From assembly GCA_013139345.1 (NCBI GenBank), contig WTAY01000134.1, forward strand, positions 1-33,482: DNA of 33,482 bases. Reading direction: 5' to 3'. The notes under the pieces were generated by a model. The model was not told the origin of the DNA. It saw only the letters and a list, made by a program, of their open reading frames with translations, and ran no database searches. The position numbers and the translations under genes were made by a program. Positions 15,537 to 22,655 of the stretch are shown piece after piece. This stretch comes from Methylophaga sp. GTDB taxonomy: Bacteria; Pseudomonadota; Gammaproteobacteria; Nitrosococcales; Methylophagaceae. Every line of letters begins with the position of its first letter. Within the stretch, counting starts at the first letter, position 1.

Positions 15537-15767
15537 ATGAGTACAATACCTGCCCTACAATCAGGCATTTCTGGCATTCAATCTGGTATGCAAAGCCTCA
15601 ACCGTAATGCTGCTAAAATCGCTGATGCTAATGCGATTCAGTCCGGCGCAGATCTGACTGAACCTTTGGTTAATATGCTTCTTGATAAACAACAAATTCA
15701 AGCTTCTGCAAAAGTAGTTGAAGCTAGTAGTAATATGATTGGTAGCATTTTAGATATCAAGGCATAG
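15537..15767 (+). CDS. Mini flagellar rod/hook-like protein, end helices only
   Basis: A 76-residue protein. Its first part (ALQSGISGIQSGMQSLNRNA then KIADANA) resembles the N-terminal helix of rod/hook proteins (FlgF/FlgG/FlgE pattern ALxxGxSGLQAxxxxLDxxAxNIAN), and its last part (DLTEPLVNMLLDKQQIQASA then KVVEASSNMIGSILDI) resembles their C-terminal helix (xLVNMIxAQRAFEANAKVI). The whole central domain is absent and the two helices are joined by about ten residues. No flagellar gene is in the window. GGGAGAG is 7 bases before the ATG and TATAAT at 15491-15496 is a likely -10. The next gene starts one base after the stop. Function unknown; it is probably a helical hairpin able to oligomerise or to interact with axial proteins. 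Confidence 0.75.
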   Translation: MSTIPALQSGISGIQSGMQSLNRNAAKIADANAIQSGADLTEPLVNMLLDKQQIQASAKVVEASSNMIGSILDIKA

Positions 15768-15768
15768 C

Positions 15769-16299
15769 ATGCACATTCATGCCACTACGGCATCCCCACC
15801 ATTAGGTACAACACCGACAATACGGGTCAATTCCATTGCCAATAATAACGATGAAACAGTTGAACTATCAGAGCAAGATCTTCAACAAATTCAAGAGCTA
15901 AAATCACGAGATCAGCTTGTACGAGCACATGAGTCCGCCCATATTGCCGCAGGCAGTGGCATTACTCGTGGAGGTGCCAACTTCAGTTTTCAACGTGGCC
16001 CAGACGGTGTTCAATATGCCATCGGTGGTGAAGTCAAAATTGATGCTTCAAAAGTAGCAGGCGATCCCGAAGCCACTTTACAAAAAGCAGAACAAATTCA
16101 AGCGGCCGCCTTAGCCCCTACTCAACCATCAACACAAGATCGTAATGTCGCAGCAAAAGCAGCTCAAATGGCTGTTGAAGCACGAGCAGAAATCAATCAA
16201 CAAGCCACCAGTACTGAAACATCTCAAACGACAATCATATCTTTTGTCGAAAAAGAAGCTGAGGAATTAACAGGGAATCTTCTTGATTTGACCACTTAA
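15769..16299 (+). CDS. SprA-related / CJM1_0395-family putative metalloprotease
   Basis: 176 residues. The zinc-protease-like motif HESAH (HEXXH form, about 54-58) lies in LVRAHESAHIAAGSGITRGG, followed by FSFQRGPDGVQYAIGGEVKI and a late segment DRNVAAKAAQMAVEARAEIN. These blocks are those of the SprA-related family, annotated only by homology as putative metalloproteases. There is no signal peptide or membrane helix; the first 45 residues and the last 35 look disordered and polar. It follows the mini rod-like gene by one base and must be co-transcribed with it. The substrate is unknown, and proteolysis is inferred only from the motif. Confidence 0.8.
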   Translation: MHIHATTASPPLGTTPTIRVNSIANNNDETVELSEQDLQQIQELKSRDQLVRAHESAHIAAGSGITRGGANFSFQRGPDGVQYAIGGEVKIDASKVAGDPEATLQKAEQIQAAALAPTQPSTQDRNVAAKAAQMAVEARAEINQQATSTETSQTTIISFVEKEAEELTGNLLDLTT

Positions 16300-16343
16300 T
16301 GCTAAAATAGCAGTCATTCTCCATTTAAATAACTAACACCACA

Positions 16344-17147
16344 TTGGCATCTCACGACTTCCCACCTTTATCTCTAACAGAAATAAATACATTCCTTAAG
16401 CAAAGTACCATTAATAAACTTGATGAAATTCTGATTCATTCCTCAGTTCCATCAACAAATGATGAACTTTGGCAGCGACTCTCTCAGGGAAAAACAACTG
16501 CCGCAGTGTGCCTTAGTGAAACTCAAACAGCAGGCCGTGGTCGTCGTGGTGACGAATGGCAATCCCCCGCTTCTGGCAATCTTTACCTATCCATATCGTG
16601 GCCATTTCCCGCAGAAACAGTACAAAATGGCTTAAGCATTGCGATTGGTATAAGTTTGATAAATATACTCAAATCGGAAGGAATCAATAACTTACAACTA
16701 AAATGGCCAAATGACATTTTATATAAAAGACAAAAGCTAGCAGGAATTCTAGTAGAATCACGCTTCGGTAAAACATTGAATACCGTCATTGGCATTGGCC
16801 TTAACTTTAAGCTTCCAAGTGCCACCAAAAATAAAATACAACAACCAACCACCAGTCTTCAACAGCTTTGTACAGATGTACCCTGTCGAAATAGACTGGC
16901 AGGAAAAATTATTCAAACAATGATTAACACATTAGAACAGTTTCAAACTTCTGGATTACGTGACTTTATTCCACAGTGGTCATCCTATGATGCACTTGCC
17001 GATCAAGCAGTTACCTTAATTGATAAAGATAACCATACACATGTTATTGCTCGAGGCATCAATGAGCACGGCGAACTACAGTATCAACTAGACAATAAAA
17101 TCCACACTCTATCCAATAGCCACGTAAGCATTAGGTTCTCATCATGA
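16344..17147 (+). CDS. birA: BirA-type biotin--[acetyl-CoA-carboxylase] ligase, no DNA-binding domain
   Basis: Makes biotinyl-AMP and attaches biotin to the carboxyl carrier protein AccB. SVPSTNDELW (substrate loop), ETQTAGRGRRGDEWQSPASG (biotin/AMP loop GRGRRG), LKWPNDI and KLAGILVES are all present, and the C-terminal SH3-like domain ends near FSS. At 267 residues it begins just before the catalytic domain, with no N-terminal winged helix, so it should not act as the bio-operon repressor. An in-frame stop at 16326 and no in-frame ATG make TTG (16344) the likely start; the ribosome site is poor. It overlaps coaX by four bases (ATGA), an association of birA and coaX common in gammaproteobacteria. 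Confidence 0.93.
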   Translation: MASHDFPPLSLTEINTFLKQSTINKLDEILIHSSVPSTNDELWQRLSQGKTTAAVCLSETQTAGRGRRGDEWQSPASGNLYLSISWPFPAETVQNGLSIAIGISLINILKSEGINNLQLKWPNDILYKRQKLAGILVESRFGKTLNTVIGIGLNFKLPSATKNKIQQPTTSLQQLCTDVPCRNRLAGKIIQTMINTLEQFQTSGLRDFIPQWSSYDALADQAVTLIDKDNHTHVIARGINEHGELQYQLDNKIHTLSNSHVSIRFSS

Positions 17148-18343
17148 AATTATTAGTCGATATTGGTAACACTCGAATCAAATGGGCTCGCATCGAGTCA
17201 GGTCCAATAGATAGCCAAAGCTTTAACCGCAGTAAAACAGGTGTTAAAGCCTCATTGAACAGCCATTGGAAATCATTAGAAGACATCACTTCAGTCCATG
17301 TCTCTAATGTTGCAGGCGACAAAATCGCTCAGCAACTAACTGAATGGGTGGAAAAACAATGGAAGATTACTCCTGTTTTTGTACGCAGTGAGAAGAAACG
17401 CTTTGGCGTCACTAATTCTTATGACCAAGCAGAATTATTAGGTGTTGATCGCTGGTTGGCTCTAATTGCTGCTCGCCAACATGCACGACAAGCAACATGT
17501 GTTATTGACTGTGGTACGGCAATTACCGTTGATATTGTGACTAAATATGGTGCACATCAGGGCGGCATGATCCTGCCCGGCCTCACATTAATGCGCGAAA
17601 CCCTGACAAACAATACCAGCGACTTAAATGAAACGGATGAATCAAGTGACTTTAGAACACTTGCCGTAAATACTCAAAGCGCAATTAAAGCTGGAACCCT
17701 CTACAGTGTTACCGCTACATTAGACCGTATCGTTGATGATCTTAAAGAACAATATAACAACCGTATTCGTTTCATCATTACAGGCGGCGATGCCGAGCTA
17801 TTAAAGCCACTATTACCCTCATTCATTGCTCACTACCCTGATATCGTCTTAAAGGGCTTAGCGTATTATGCTCGCCAAGGTGATCGAAAGCCTAAACCGC
17901 AAGAAACTGTAGATACTACTGAAGTTGTAGAAGTAGCAGAAGTTTCTGAAACGGCAGAAGTTATTGAAACAGCAGAAGCTGTAGAAACAGCAGAAGTTGT
18001 TGAAACAGCAGAAGTTGTTGAAACAGCAGAGGTTGTTGAAACTACAGAAGTTATTGAAACAGCAGAAGTTGTTGAAACAGCAGAGGTTGTTGAAACAGCA
18101 GAGGTTGTTGAAACTACAGAGGTTGTTGAAACTACAGAAGTTGTAGAAACAGCAGAGGTTGTTGAAACTACAGAAGTTATTGAAACAGCAGAAGTTGTAG
18201 AAACAGCAGAGGTTGTTGAAACTACAGAAGTTATTGAAACTACAGAAGTTGTAGAAACAGCAGAGGTTGTTGAAACTACAGAAGTTATTGAAATAGCAGA
18301 AGTTGTTGACGCTGTTGACGCTGTTGACGCTGTTGACGCATAA
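17144..18343 (+). CDS. coaX: CoaX, type III pantothenate kinase with long acidic repeat tail
   Basis: Phosphorylates pantothenate, the first step of coenzyme A synthesis. The catalytic core spans about 1-247: DIGNTRIKW (phosphate-binding), ELLGVDRWLALIAAR, VIDCGTAITVD (catalytic aspartate region), GGMILPGLTLMRETL, FIITGGDAELL and the closing LKGLAYYARQG. That is already the whole of a normal CoaX (about 240-260 residues). A basic linker (DRKPKPQ) then leads into about 143 extra residues: 22 hexapeptide units of the ETAEVV/ETTEVI type and a final VDA-VDA-VDA-VDA. The tail is highly acidic, with no lysine or arginine. The frame is intact to a single TAA. The tail may be a disordered spacer or binding region; no known domain is recognisable in it. 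Confidence 0.93.
   Translation: MKLLVDIGNTRIKWARIESGPIDSQSFNRSKTGVKASLNSHWKSLEDITSVHVSNVAGDKIAQQLTEWVEKQWKITPVFVRSEKKRFGVTNSYDQAELLGVDRWLALIAARQHARQATCVIDCGTAITVDIVTKYGAHQGGMILPGLTLMRETLTNNTSDLNETDESSDFRTLAVNTQSAIKAGTLYSVTATLDRIVDDLKEQYNNRIRFIITGGDAELLKPLLPSFIAHYPDIVLKGLAYYARQGDRKPKPQETVDTTEVVEVAEVSETAEVIETAEAVETAEVVETAEVVETAEVVETTEVIETAEVVETAEVVETAEVVETTEVVETTEVVETAEVVETTEVIETAEVVETAEVVETTEVIETTEVVETAEVVETTEVIEIAEVVDAVDAVDAVDA
17912..18307 (+). repeat. 18-nt tandem repeat array within coaX (22 units)
   Basis: Twenty-two consecutive units of exactly 18 bases, consensus GAAACAGCAGAAGTTGTT, encode D/E-T/V/I-A/T-E-V/A-V/I/S. Variants alternate ACA-GCA with ACT-ACA and GTT with GTA or ATT. The first four units are the most diverged; later units are nearly identical and show a 54-nt period over 18128-18289. 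Every unit is a multiple of three, so gain or loss changes tail length without breaking the frame. Confidence 0.97.
18305..18340 (+). repeat. 9-nt tandem repeat at the coaX 3' end
   Basis: Four copies of GTTGACGCT (the last ending GCA) encode VDA repeated four times, directly after the 18-nt array and just before the stop. A second, independent short-period expansion at the same end of the gene. Confidence 0.95.
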
Positions 18344-18389
18344 AGTTTGTCAGACTACATTATCTAATGTAATCTTTCGCATCTAATTT

Positions 18390-18479
18390 GGAGAGCTGGC
18401 CGAGCGGCCGATGGCGCACGCCTGGAAAGTGTGTATAGGTTTATCCCTATCGAGGGTTCGAATCCCTCGCTCTCCGCCA
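18390..18479 (+). tRNA. tRNA-Ser (anticodon GGA)
   Basis: The acceptor stem GGAGAGC pairs with GCTCTCC (18469-18475), followed by discriminator G and an encoded CCA (18477-18479). The anticodon loop CTGGAAA sits on a five-pair stem (CACGC with GTGTG), giving anticodon GGA at 18424-18426. A long variable arm (TATAGGTTTATCCCTAT region) marks it as a class II serine tRNA, and GGTTCGAATCC is the T loop. It reads UCC and UCU codons. Confidence 0.96.
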
Positions 18480-18484
18480 TATAT

Positions 18485-18515
18485 AAAAACACCCTCAATT
18501 GAGGGTGTTTTTTTT
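18485..18515 (+). terminator. Rho-independent terminator after tRNA-Ser
   Basis: AAAAACACCCTC and GAGGGTGTTTTT form a 12-bp stem around AATT, ending in a run of eight or more T residues, six bases after the tRNA CCA end. Confidence 0.93.
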
Positions 18516-18552
18516 ATAATTCATCCCTACTTAAACACATTCCCAATTTCTA

Positions 18553-18582
18553 TCCCCATACAGTTTCATTGATTATGGGTAT
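18553..18582 (-). repeat. Dispersed copy of the ATACCCAT repeat arm
   Basis: Read on the minus strand this begins ATACCCATAATCAATGAA, matching the arm at 3706 (ATACCCATGATAAATGAA) at 16 of 18 positions, and the similarity continues to TATG/CATG. It stands alone between the tRNA-Ser terminator and the 4.5S RNA gene. Confidence 0.55.
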
Positions 18583-18639
18583 CTAAGTAAAATAGTAATA
18601 GCCAAAGCCCTGAAAAACCCTTAAAATTACGCTTTCTAT

Positions 18640-18754
18640 GGTGACCCGCACTGGTCTCCTCGCGACGATATGTTGGTTAGCCCGTCAGGCCCGGAAGGGA
18701 GCAGCGGAGCCTTCGGACTCGAGCGCCGAGATTTGGCTGGTGTGGGGCATCGCC
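18640..18754 (+). ncRNA. ffs: 4.5S RNA of the signal recognition particle
   Basis: The conserved apical region GTCAGGCCCGGAAGGGAGCA followed by GC is the Ffh-binding helix 8 signature of bacterial SRP RNA. The ends GGTGACCC and GGGGCATCGCC pair as the closing stem, giving about 115 nt, the size of the small gammaproteobacterial form. TAAAAT at 18622-18627 may be its -10 box; no convincing -35 is seen. It works with Ffh (not in the window) and FtsY (8536-9600). Ends are accurate to a few bases. Confidence 0.93.
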
Positions 18755-18820
18755 CAATATGTTTGACCGAATAAAAAATTAAACATTATCGAAACTAGAC
18801 ACTAGGTATCACACCAGCAT

Positions 18821-20503
18821 ATGAGTTATTTGGTTCTCGCCCGAAAATGGCGACCTAAAACTTTTTCTGAAGTTGTCGGGCAACAGCATGTCCTCCGTGC
18901 TTTAATCAATGGTCTAGATCAAGATCGTTTACATCATGCTTTTTTGTTTTCTGGTACCCGTGGTGTAGGGAAAACAACGCTTTCGAGAATTCTTGCAAAA
19001 TCACTCAATTGTGAGCAAGGTGTTAGTTCAACACCGTGTGGTGAATGTCAGAGTTGCCAAGAAGTTGATGCTGGACGTTTTGTTGATTTAATTGAAGTCG
19101 ATGCTGCATCTCGTACTAAAGTCGATGATACGCGTGAACTATTAGATAATGTGCAATATGCTCCAAGCCGGGGGCGATATAAGGTTTATTTGATTGATGA
19201 AGTGCATATGCTGTCAACGAGCAGTTTTAATGCACTTTTAAAAACACTGGAAGAGCCCCCTCCTCACGTTAAGTTCTTATTTGCAACAACAGATCCTCAA
19301 AAATTACCTGTCACGATTTTATCGCGTTGCCTCCAATTTAATTTACGCCGAATAGAACTTGAGCAAATTTCTGATCATCTTGCCATGATCCTCAAACAGG
19401 AAGAGATTACCTTTGAAGCTAATGCGTTAACAGCATTAGCACGCGCTGCAGATGGTAGTATGCGTGATGCTTTGAGCTTATTAGACCAAGCCATTTCTTT
19501 TGGTGCAGGCACAGTTACTGCTGAGCATGTTCACCAAATGCTGGGCACCATTGAACAACAACAGTTATTCCACATTTTGACTGCGTTGATTAATCAAGAT
19601 GGAAAAACGTTATTACAACAGTCTCAGGAACTTTCAGTTCAAGGCCGTGATTTTAACCTTGTACTTAATGCATTGCTCGCACTATTACAACGTTTAGCAA
19701 CACTGCAATTAGTCCCTAACTTAGAAGTAACCGATGAGGATAATAGTGAGCAATTAAGCACTCTTAGCTCTCAAATCAGTCCGGAATCTGTTCAGTTACT
19801 TTATCAAATTGCATTACATGGAAAACGTGATCTTCCGTTTGCAGCCGATCCCAAAAGTGGCTTTGATATGACATTGCTGAGAATGCTAAGTTTTCAGCCC
19901 AAGAAAATCACCACTTCAATAAGGGATGTGGATAATACTCCACCGGTAACAGAGGTACAGCAACCATCGGCACCGACTAGCTCGCCTGTTAGCAAGTCAA
20001 GACCTCACGTTAAGGCATCAGAGCCAGAAAAAGAAAGCTACTCAATTCAGGACTCTGCACCAGCAGTAATTGCTGAAAAGCCACACGCTAAACCAGCCCA
20101 GAATATTGCATTATCAGCTGACAGCTGGACCTCAACCATTGCCAATTTGAAGCTTGCCGCCTTATCGCGTCAACTGGCTAACAATTGTGCATTCATCAGG
20201 TTTGATGATACAAAAATATATTTATCACTTGCACCAGAACTCGCTCACCTTGCTACTGATAAAGCAAAAGAACGACTTGAAACCGCATTAAAACAACATT
20301 TAAATAGTAATGTTTCAGTGGTGATTGAACACAATGATGCTCAACATCAATCAAATCAAACGTTGGCAACGCAACAAGCTGAGCATCAAACAAGCAGACA
20401 ACAACAAGCAGTAGACTCTATTCACAATGATCCTACTGTTGACGCAATAAAACACGTTTTTAATGGCCAAGTCATTGAAAGTACGATTAAACCTATAGAT
20501 TAA
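18821..20503 (+). CDS. dnaX: DnaX, DNA polymerase III tau/gamma subunit
   Basis: AAA+ clamp-loader ATPase of the replicative polymerase. YLVLARKWRPKTFSEVVGQQ starts the domain; GTRGVGKTT is Walker A (about 45-53), CGECQSC belongs to the zinc-binding module, VYLIDEVHML is Walker B, and SRCLQFNLRRI contains the sensor 1/arginine-finger region. Domain III follows to about residue 370, then a low-complexity linker (EVQQPSAPTSSPVSK) and a C-terminal DUF/tau domain to 560. No A-AAA-AAG slippery heptamer is visible near the domain III/IV junction, so a frameshift-made gamma form is not evident. The ATG has a weak ribosome site. ybaB and recR follow, as in most bacteria. Confidence 0.96.
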   Translation: MSYLVLARKWRPKTFSEVVGQQHVLRALINGLDQDRLHHAFLFSGTRGVGKTTLSRILAKSLNCEQGVSSTPCGECQSCQEVDAGRFVDLIEVDAASRTKVDDTRELLDNVQYAPSRGRYKVYLIDEVHMLSTSSFNALLKTLEEPPPHVKFLFATTDPQKLPVTILSRCLQFNLRRIELEQISDHLAMILKQEEITFEANALTALARAADGSMRDALSLLDQAISFGAGTVTAEHVHQMLGTIEQQQLFHILTALINQDGKTLLQQSQELSVQGRDFNLVLNALLALLQRLATLQLVPNLEVTDEDNSEQLSTLSSQISPESVQLLYQIALHGKRDLPFAADPKSGFDMTLLRMLSFQPKKITTSIRDVDNTPPVTEVQQPSAPTSSPVSKSRPHVKASEPEKESYSIQDSAPAVIAEKPHAKPAQNIALSADSWTSTIANLKLAALSRQLANNCAFIRFDDTKIYLSLAPELAHLATDKAKERLETALKQHLNSNVSVVIEHNDAQHQSNQTLATQQAEHQTSRQQQAVDSIHNDPTVDAIKHVFNGQVIESTIKPID

Positions 20504-20515
20504 ACGGGAGTCAAT

Positions 20516-20824
20516 ATGAAAGGCGGAATGGGTAACTTAATGAAGCAAGCACAGCAAATGCAAGCCAATATGGAAAAGGCTCAGCAAGAACTTGCTAATG
20601 TTGAAATCACCGGACAATCAGGTGGTGGTATGGTTAAAGTCGTTATGACTGGTAAGCACGATGTTAAACGTGTAAGCATTGAAGATGCACTACTGGAAGA
20701 CGATAAAGAAATGTTAGAAGACTTAATTGCAGCTGCGGTAAATGATGCTGTTCGCCAAGTTGAGAAAACAAGCCAAGATCGTATGTCTGGCATGCTTCCT
20801 CCTGGCATGAAACTTCCATTTTAA
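20516..20824 (+). CDS. ybaB: YbaB/EbfC nucleoid-associated protein
   Basis: A 102-residue DNA-binding dimer. MGNLMKQAQQMQANMEKAQQ is the usual N-terminal helix, and GGGMVKVVMTGKHDVKRVSI the central strand region; the C-terminal helix ends with the conserved MLPPGMKLPF. GGGAG lies 6 bases before the ATG, which follows the dnaX stop by 12 bases. The dnaX-ybaB-recR order is one of the best-conserved bacterial gene strings. The exact cellular role is unsettled for the family. Confidence 0.96.
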   Translation: MKGGMGNLMKQAQQMQANMEKAQQELANVEITGQSGGGMVKVVMTGKHDVKRVSIEDALLEDDKEMLEDLIAAAVNDAVRQVEKTSQDRMSGMLPPGMKLPF

Positions 20825-20842
20825 GCTGATTACTCCTAAGTC

Positions 20843-21442
20843 ATGGCAAATCTCGGTCCTAATATTGAACAATTAATTGAAGCTTTTCGCTGTTTACCCG
20901 GTGTTGGGCCAAAATCAGCTCAACGCATGACCTTTCACCTACTTGAACGTAATCGCGAAGGTGGGGAGCGTTTAGCCAAGTCACTAACTGACGCATTGAC
21001 GAATGTTCATCATTGTCAGCAATGCAGGATATTAAGTGAAACTGAGTTATGCAATCGGTGTAGTGATGAGCAACGCCGACACGACCAGTTGTGTATTGTT
21101 GAAATGCCCAGCGATGTCTTAGCAATAGAACAAGCAACACATTATCAAGGTCAGTATTTTGTATTATCTGGCCACTTGTCACCATTAGATGGTATCGGCC
21201 CAGAAGCATTAGGTATTCCTCTGCTTATTGAGTTGTTTGATAAAGACTCCATTAAAGAGGTTATTCTTGCTACTAACCCCACTGTTGAAGGTGAAGCAAC
21301 AGCACATTATTTAAGTCAGCTAGCTCACGCTAGACAAATTCATGTCACACGACTTGCACATGGTATCCCGCTTGGAGGCGAACTAGAATATGTTGATAGT
21401 GGTACACTATCTCATGCATTTTCGGGTCGAGAATCGATCTAA
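20843..21442 (+). CDS. recR: RecR, recombination mediator protein
   Basis: Works with RecF/RecO to load RecA on gapped DNA. It has the N-terminal helix-hairpin-helix (LPGVGPKSAQRMTFHLL), a four-cysteine zinc site (CQQCRILSETELCNRC), and the Toprim domain from LCIVEMPSDVLAIEQ through LDGIGPEALGI, closing with TRLAHGIPLGGELEYVDSGT. Length 199 is standard. Confidence 0.97.
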   Translation: MANLGPNIEQLIEAFRCLPGVGPKSAQRMTFHLLERNREGGERLAKSLTDALTNVHHCQQCRILSETELCNRCSDEQRRHDQLCIVEMPSDVLAIEQATHYQGQYFVLSGHLSPLDGIGPEALGIPLLIELFDKDSIKEVILATNPTVEGEATAHYLSQLAHARQIHVTRLAHGIPLGGELEYVDSGTLSHAFSGRESI

Positions 21443-21468
21443 ATAGAAATTAATGAAGAGTAGTCATT

Positions 21469-22653
21469 ATGTCTGAGAAGCGCGCCCCTTTTGAGTTATT
21501 AAAAACATACTCAGGTCTTATTCATCGCCAGCCTCTTTTTATTACTAATCAGCTCGATGTTGAAAGTTACCACCTTTCTTTTTTAACAAAACAAGGTGAA
21601 AAGCTAAGTGATGATACAGAAGTACCAAAATTTATCGAGCAATTGCCAGCAATACTTCCAGCGATAAGCGAGCGACAAAAAGCATTATTATCTCTCCCAG
21701 AATCATGGCGTGAGGCGTTATTAAAAACAGATGACTCAGAGATTAACTTTACTCTCGATGTAAATGGTAATGATGAACCTAATATCAAAAATAGCCACTT
21801 CACATTTGCTCGCCATGCCTCATTAGATAAAGATAGTAGAGATAGCAGTACCTTACTTATTGATATTGAGGAATTTGACCCTAAAACACTAACAGAACAC
21901 CTTCCGACTTGGCGTGAAAGACATTCAATTTTATGTGCAACAAATGTTAATCAAAGAGATGAATTTGCATTCTGTAAACAACATAATTTAGACTTACTTC
22001 AGGGCCAGTTTTATACTTTACCAGCTGCAAATGATAATCAAAAAATATCTCCCTCAACACAAGTTTTAATGGAGTTATTAGTTAAGTTACAAAACCCTGA
22101 TATTGAAGCGAGTGAACTTGCCAGCACCATCAATTTAGATATTTCACTAAGTTATAAATTACTACGTTTAATTAATTCTGCTTTTTTTGGTCTTAGGAAA
22201 GAAGTCAGCAGTATCCAGCAAGCCATTGTTCTACTCGGCTTCACTAAAATTAAAACATGGGCGAGTTTGCTAAGCTTATCTGGTGTCGACGATAAACCAA
22301 AAGAATTACGCATTGTTGCAATGACGCGAGCAAAAATGTGTGAATTGCTGGCAAAATATTATAAAGGCCAAGCAGACATATTCTTTGCTGCCGGTTTATT
22401 CTCCACTTTAGATGCTCTTATGGATAAACCGTTATCATCACTGCTCAATAACTTGCCACTATCTCCCGAACTAGCTAATGCACTGAACAATCACTCTGGT
22501 GCTGCAGGACGCGCCTTGCAAGACGTTTTAAACTATGAAAAAGGTGACTGGGTAGCACTTGATGCATCGCCACTCCCGACAGAGGTGATTGCTAGAGCAT
22601 ATTTAGATGCGATTAATTGGGCCAAAGAACTCAATAGTCAACTACAAGACTAA
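21469..22653 (+). CDS. EAL-like/HDOD domain signalling protein
   Basis: 394 residues in two parts. Residues about 10-190 resemble a degenerate EAL domain of the YuxH type: IHRQPLFITNQLDVESYHL at the start and FCKQHNLDLLQGQFYTLP at the end, but the EAL triad and metal-binding residues cannot be found, so it is unlikely to hydrolyse cyclic di-GMP. Residues about 195-385 form an HDOD domain, an HD-related fold lacking the catalytic HD pair: LASTINLDISLSYKLLRLIN, SAFFGLRKEVSSIQQAIVLL and GFTKIKTWASLL are typical. Such proteins act as adaptors in signalling, motility or stress. It stands between recR and aat, 26 bases from the first and 2 bases from the second; its function here is unknown. Confidence 0.85.
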   Translation: MSEKRAPFELLKTYSGLIHRQPLFITNQLDVESYHLSFLTKQGEKLSDDTEVPKFIEQLPAILPAISERQKALLSLPESWREALLKTDDSEINFTLDVNGNDEPNIKNSHFTFARHASLDKDSRDSSTLLIDIEEFDPKTLTEHLPTWRERHSILCATNVNQRDEFAFCKQHNLDLLQGQFYTLPAANDNQKISPSTQVLMELLVKLQNPDIEASELASTINLDISLSYKLLRLINSAFFGLRKEVSSIQQAIVLLGFTKIKTWASLLSLSGVDDKPKELRIVAMTRAKMCELLAKYYKGQADIFFAAGLFSTLDALMDKPLSSLLNNLPLSPELANALNNHSGAAGRALQDVLNYEKGDWVALDASPLPTEVIARAYLDAINWAKELNSQLQD

Positions 22654-22655
22654 CA

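Noticed and set aside
15537..15767. Annotation as a full flagellar rod protein or as a broken flgG/flgC remnant
   Set aside because: It is far too short and the central domain is cleanly absent while both ends are intact in one frame with a good ribosome site, so it is a designed mini protein rather than a decayed gene.
17912..18340. Regular repeat array that might be taken for a CRISPR
   Set aside because: The units are contiguous with no unique spacers, have an 18-nt period, and lie wholly in frame inside coaX.
18390..18515. tRNA-Ser as an integration site for a mobile element
   Set aside because: No integrase, no repeated 3' tRNA fragment and only housekeeping genes follow; the tRNA ends in an ordinary terminator.
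20859..21209. Open frame antisense to recR
   Set aside because: It lies wholly within recR, has no family resemblance, and has no start signals.
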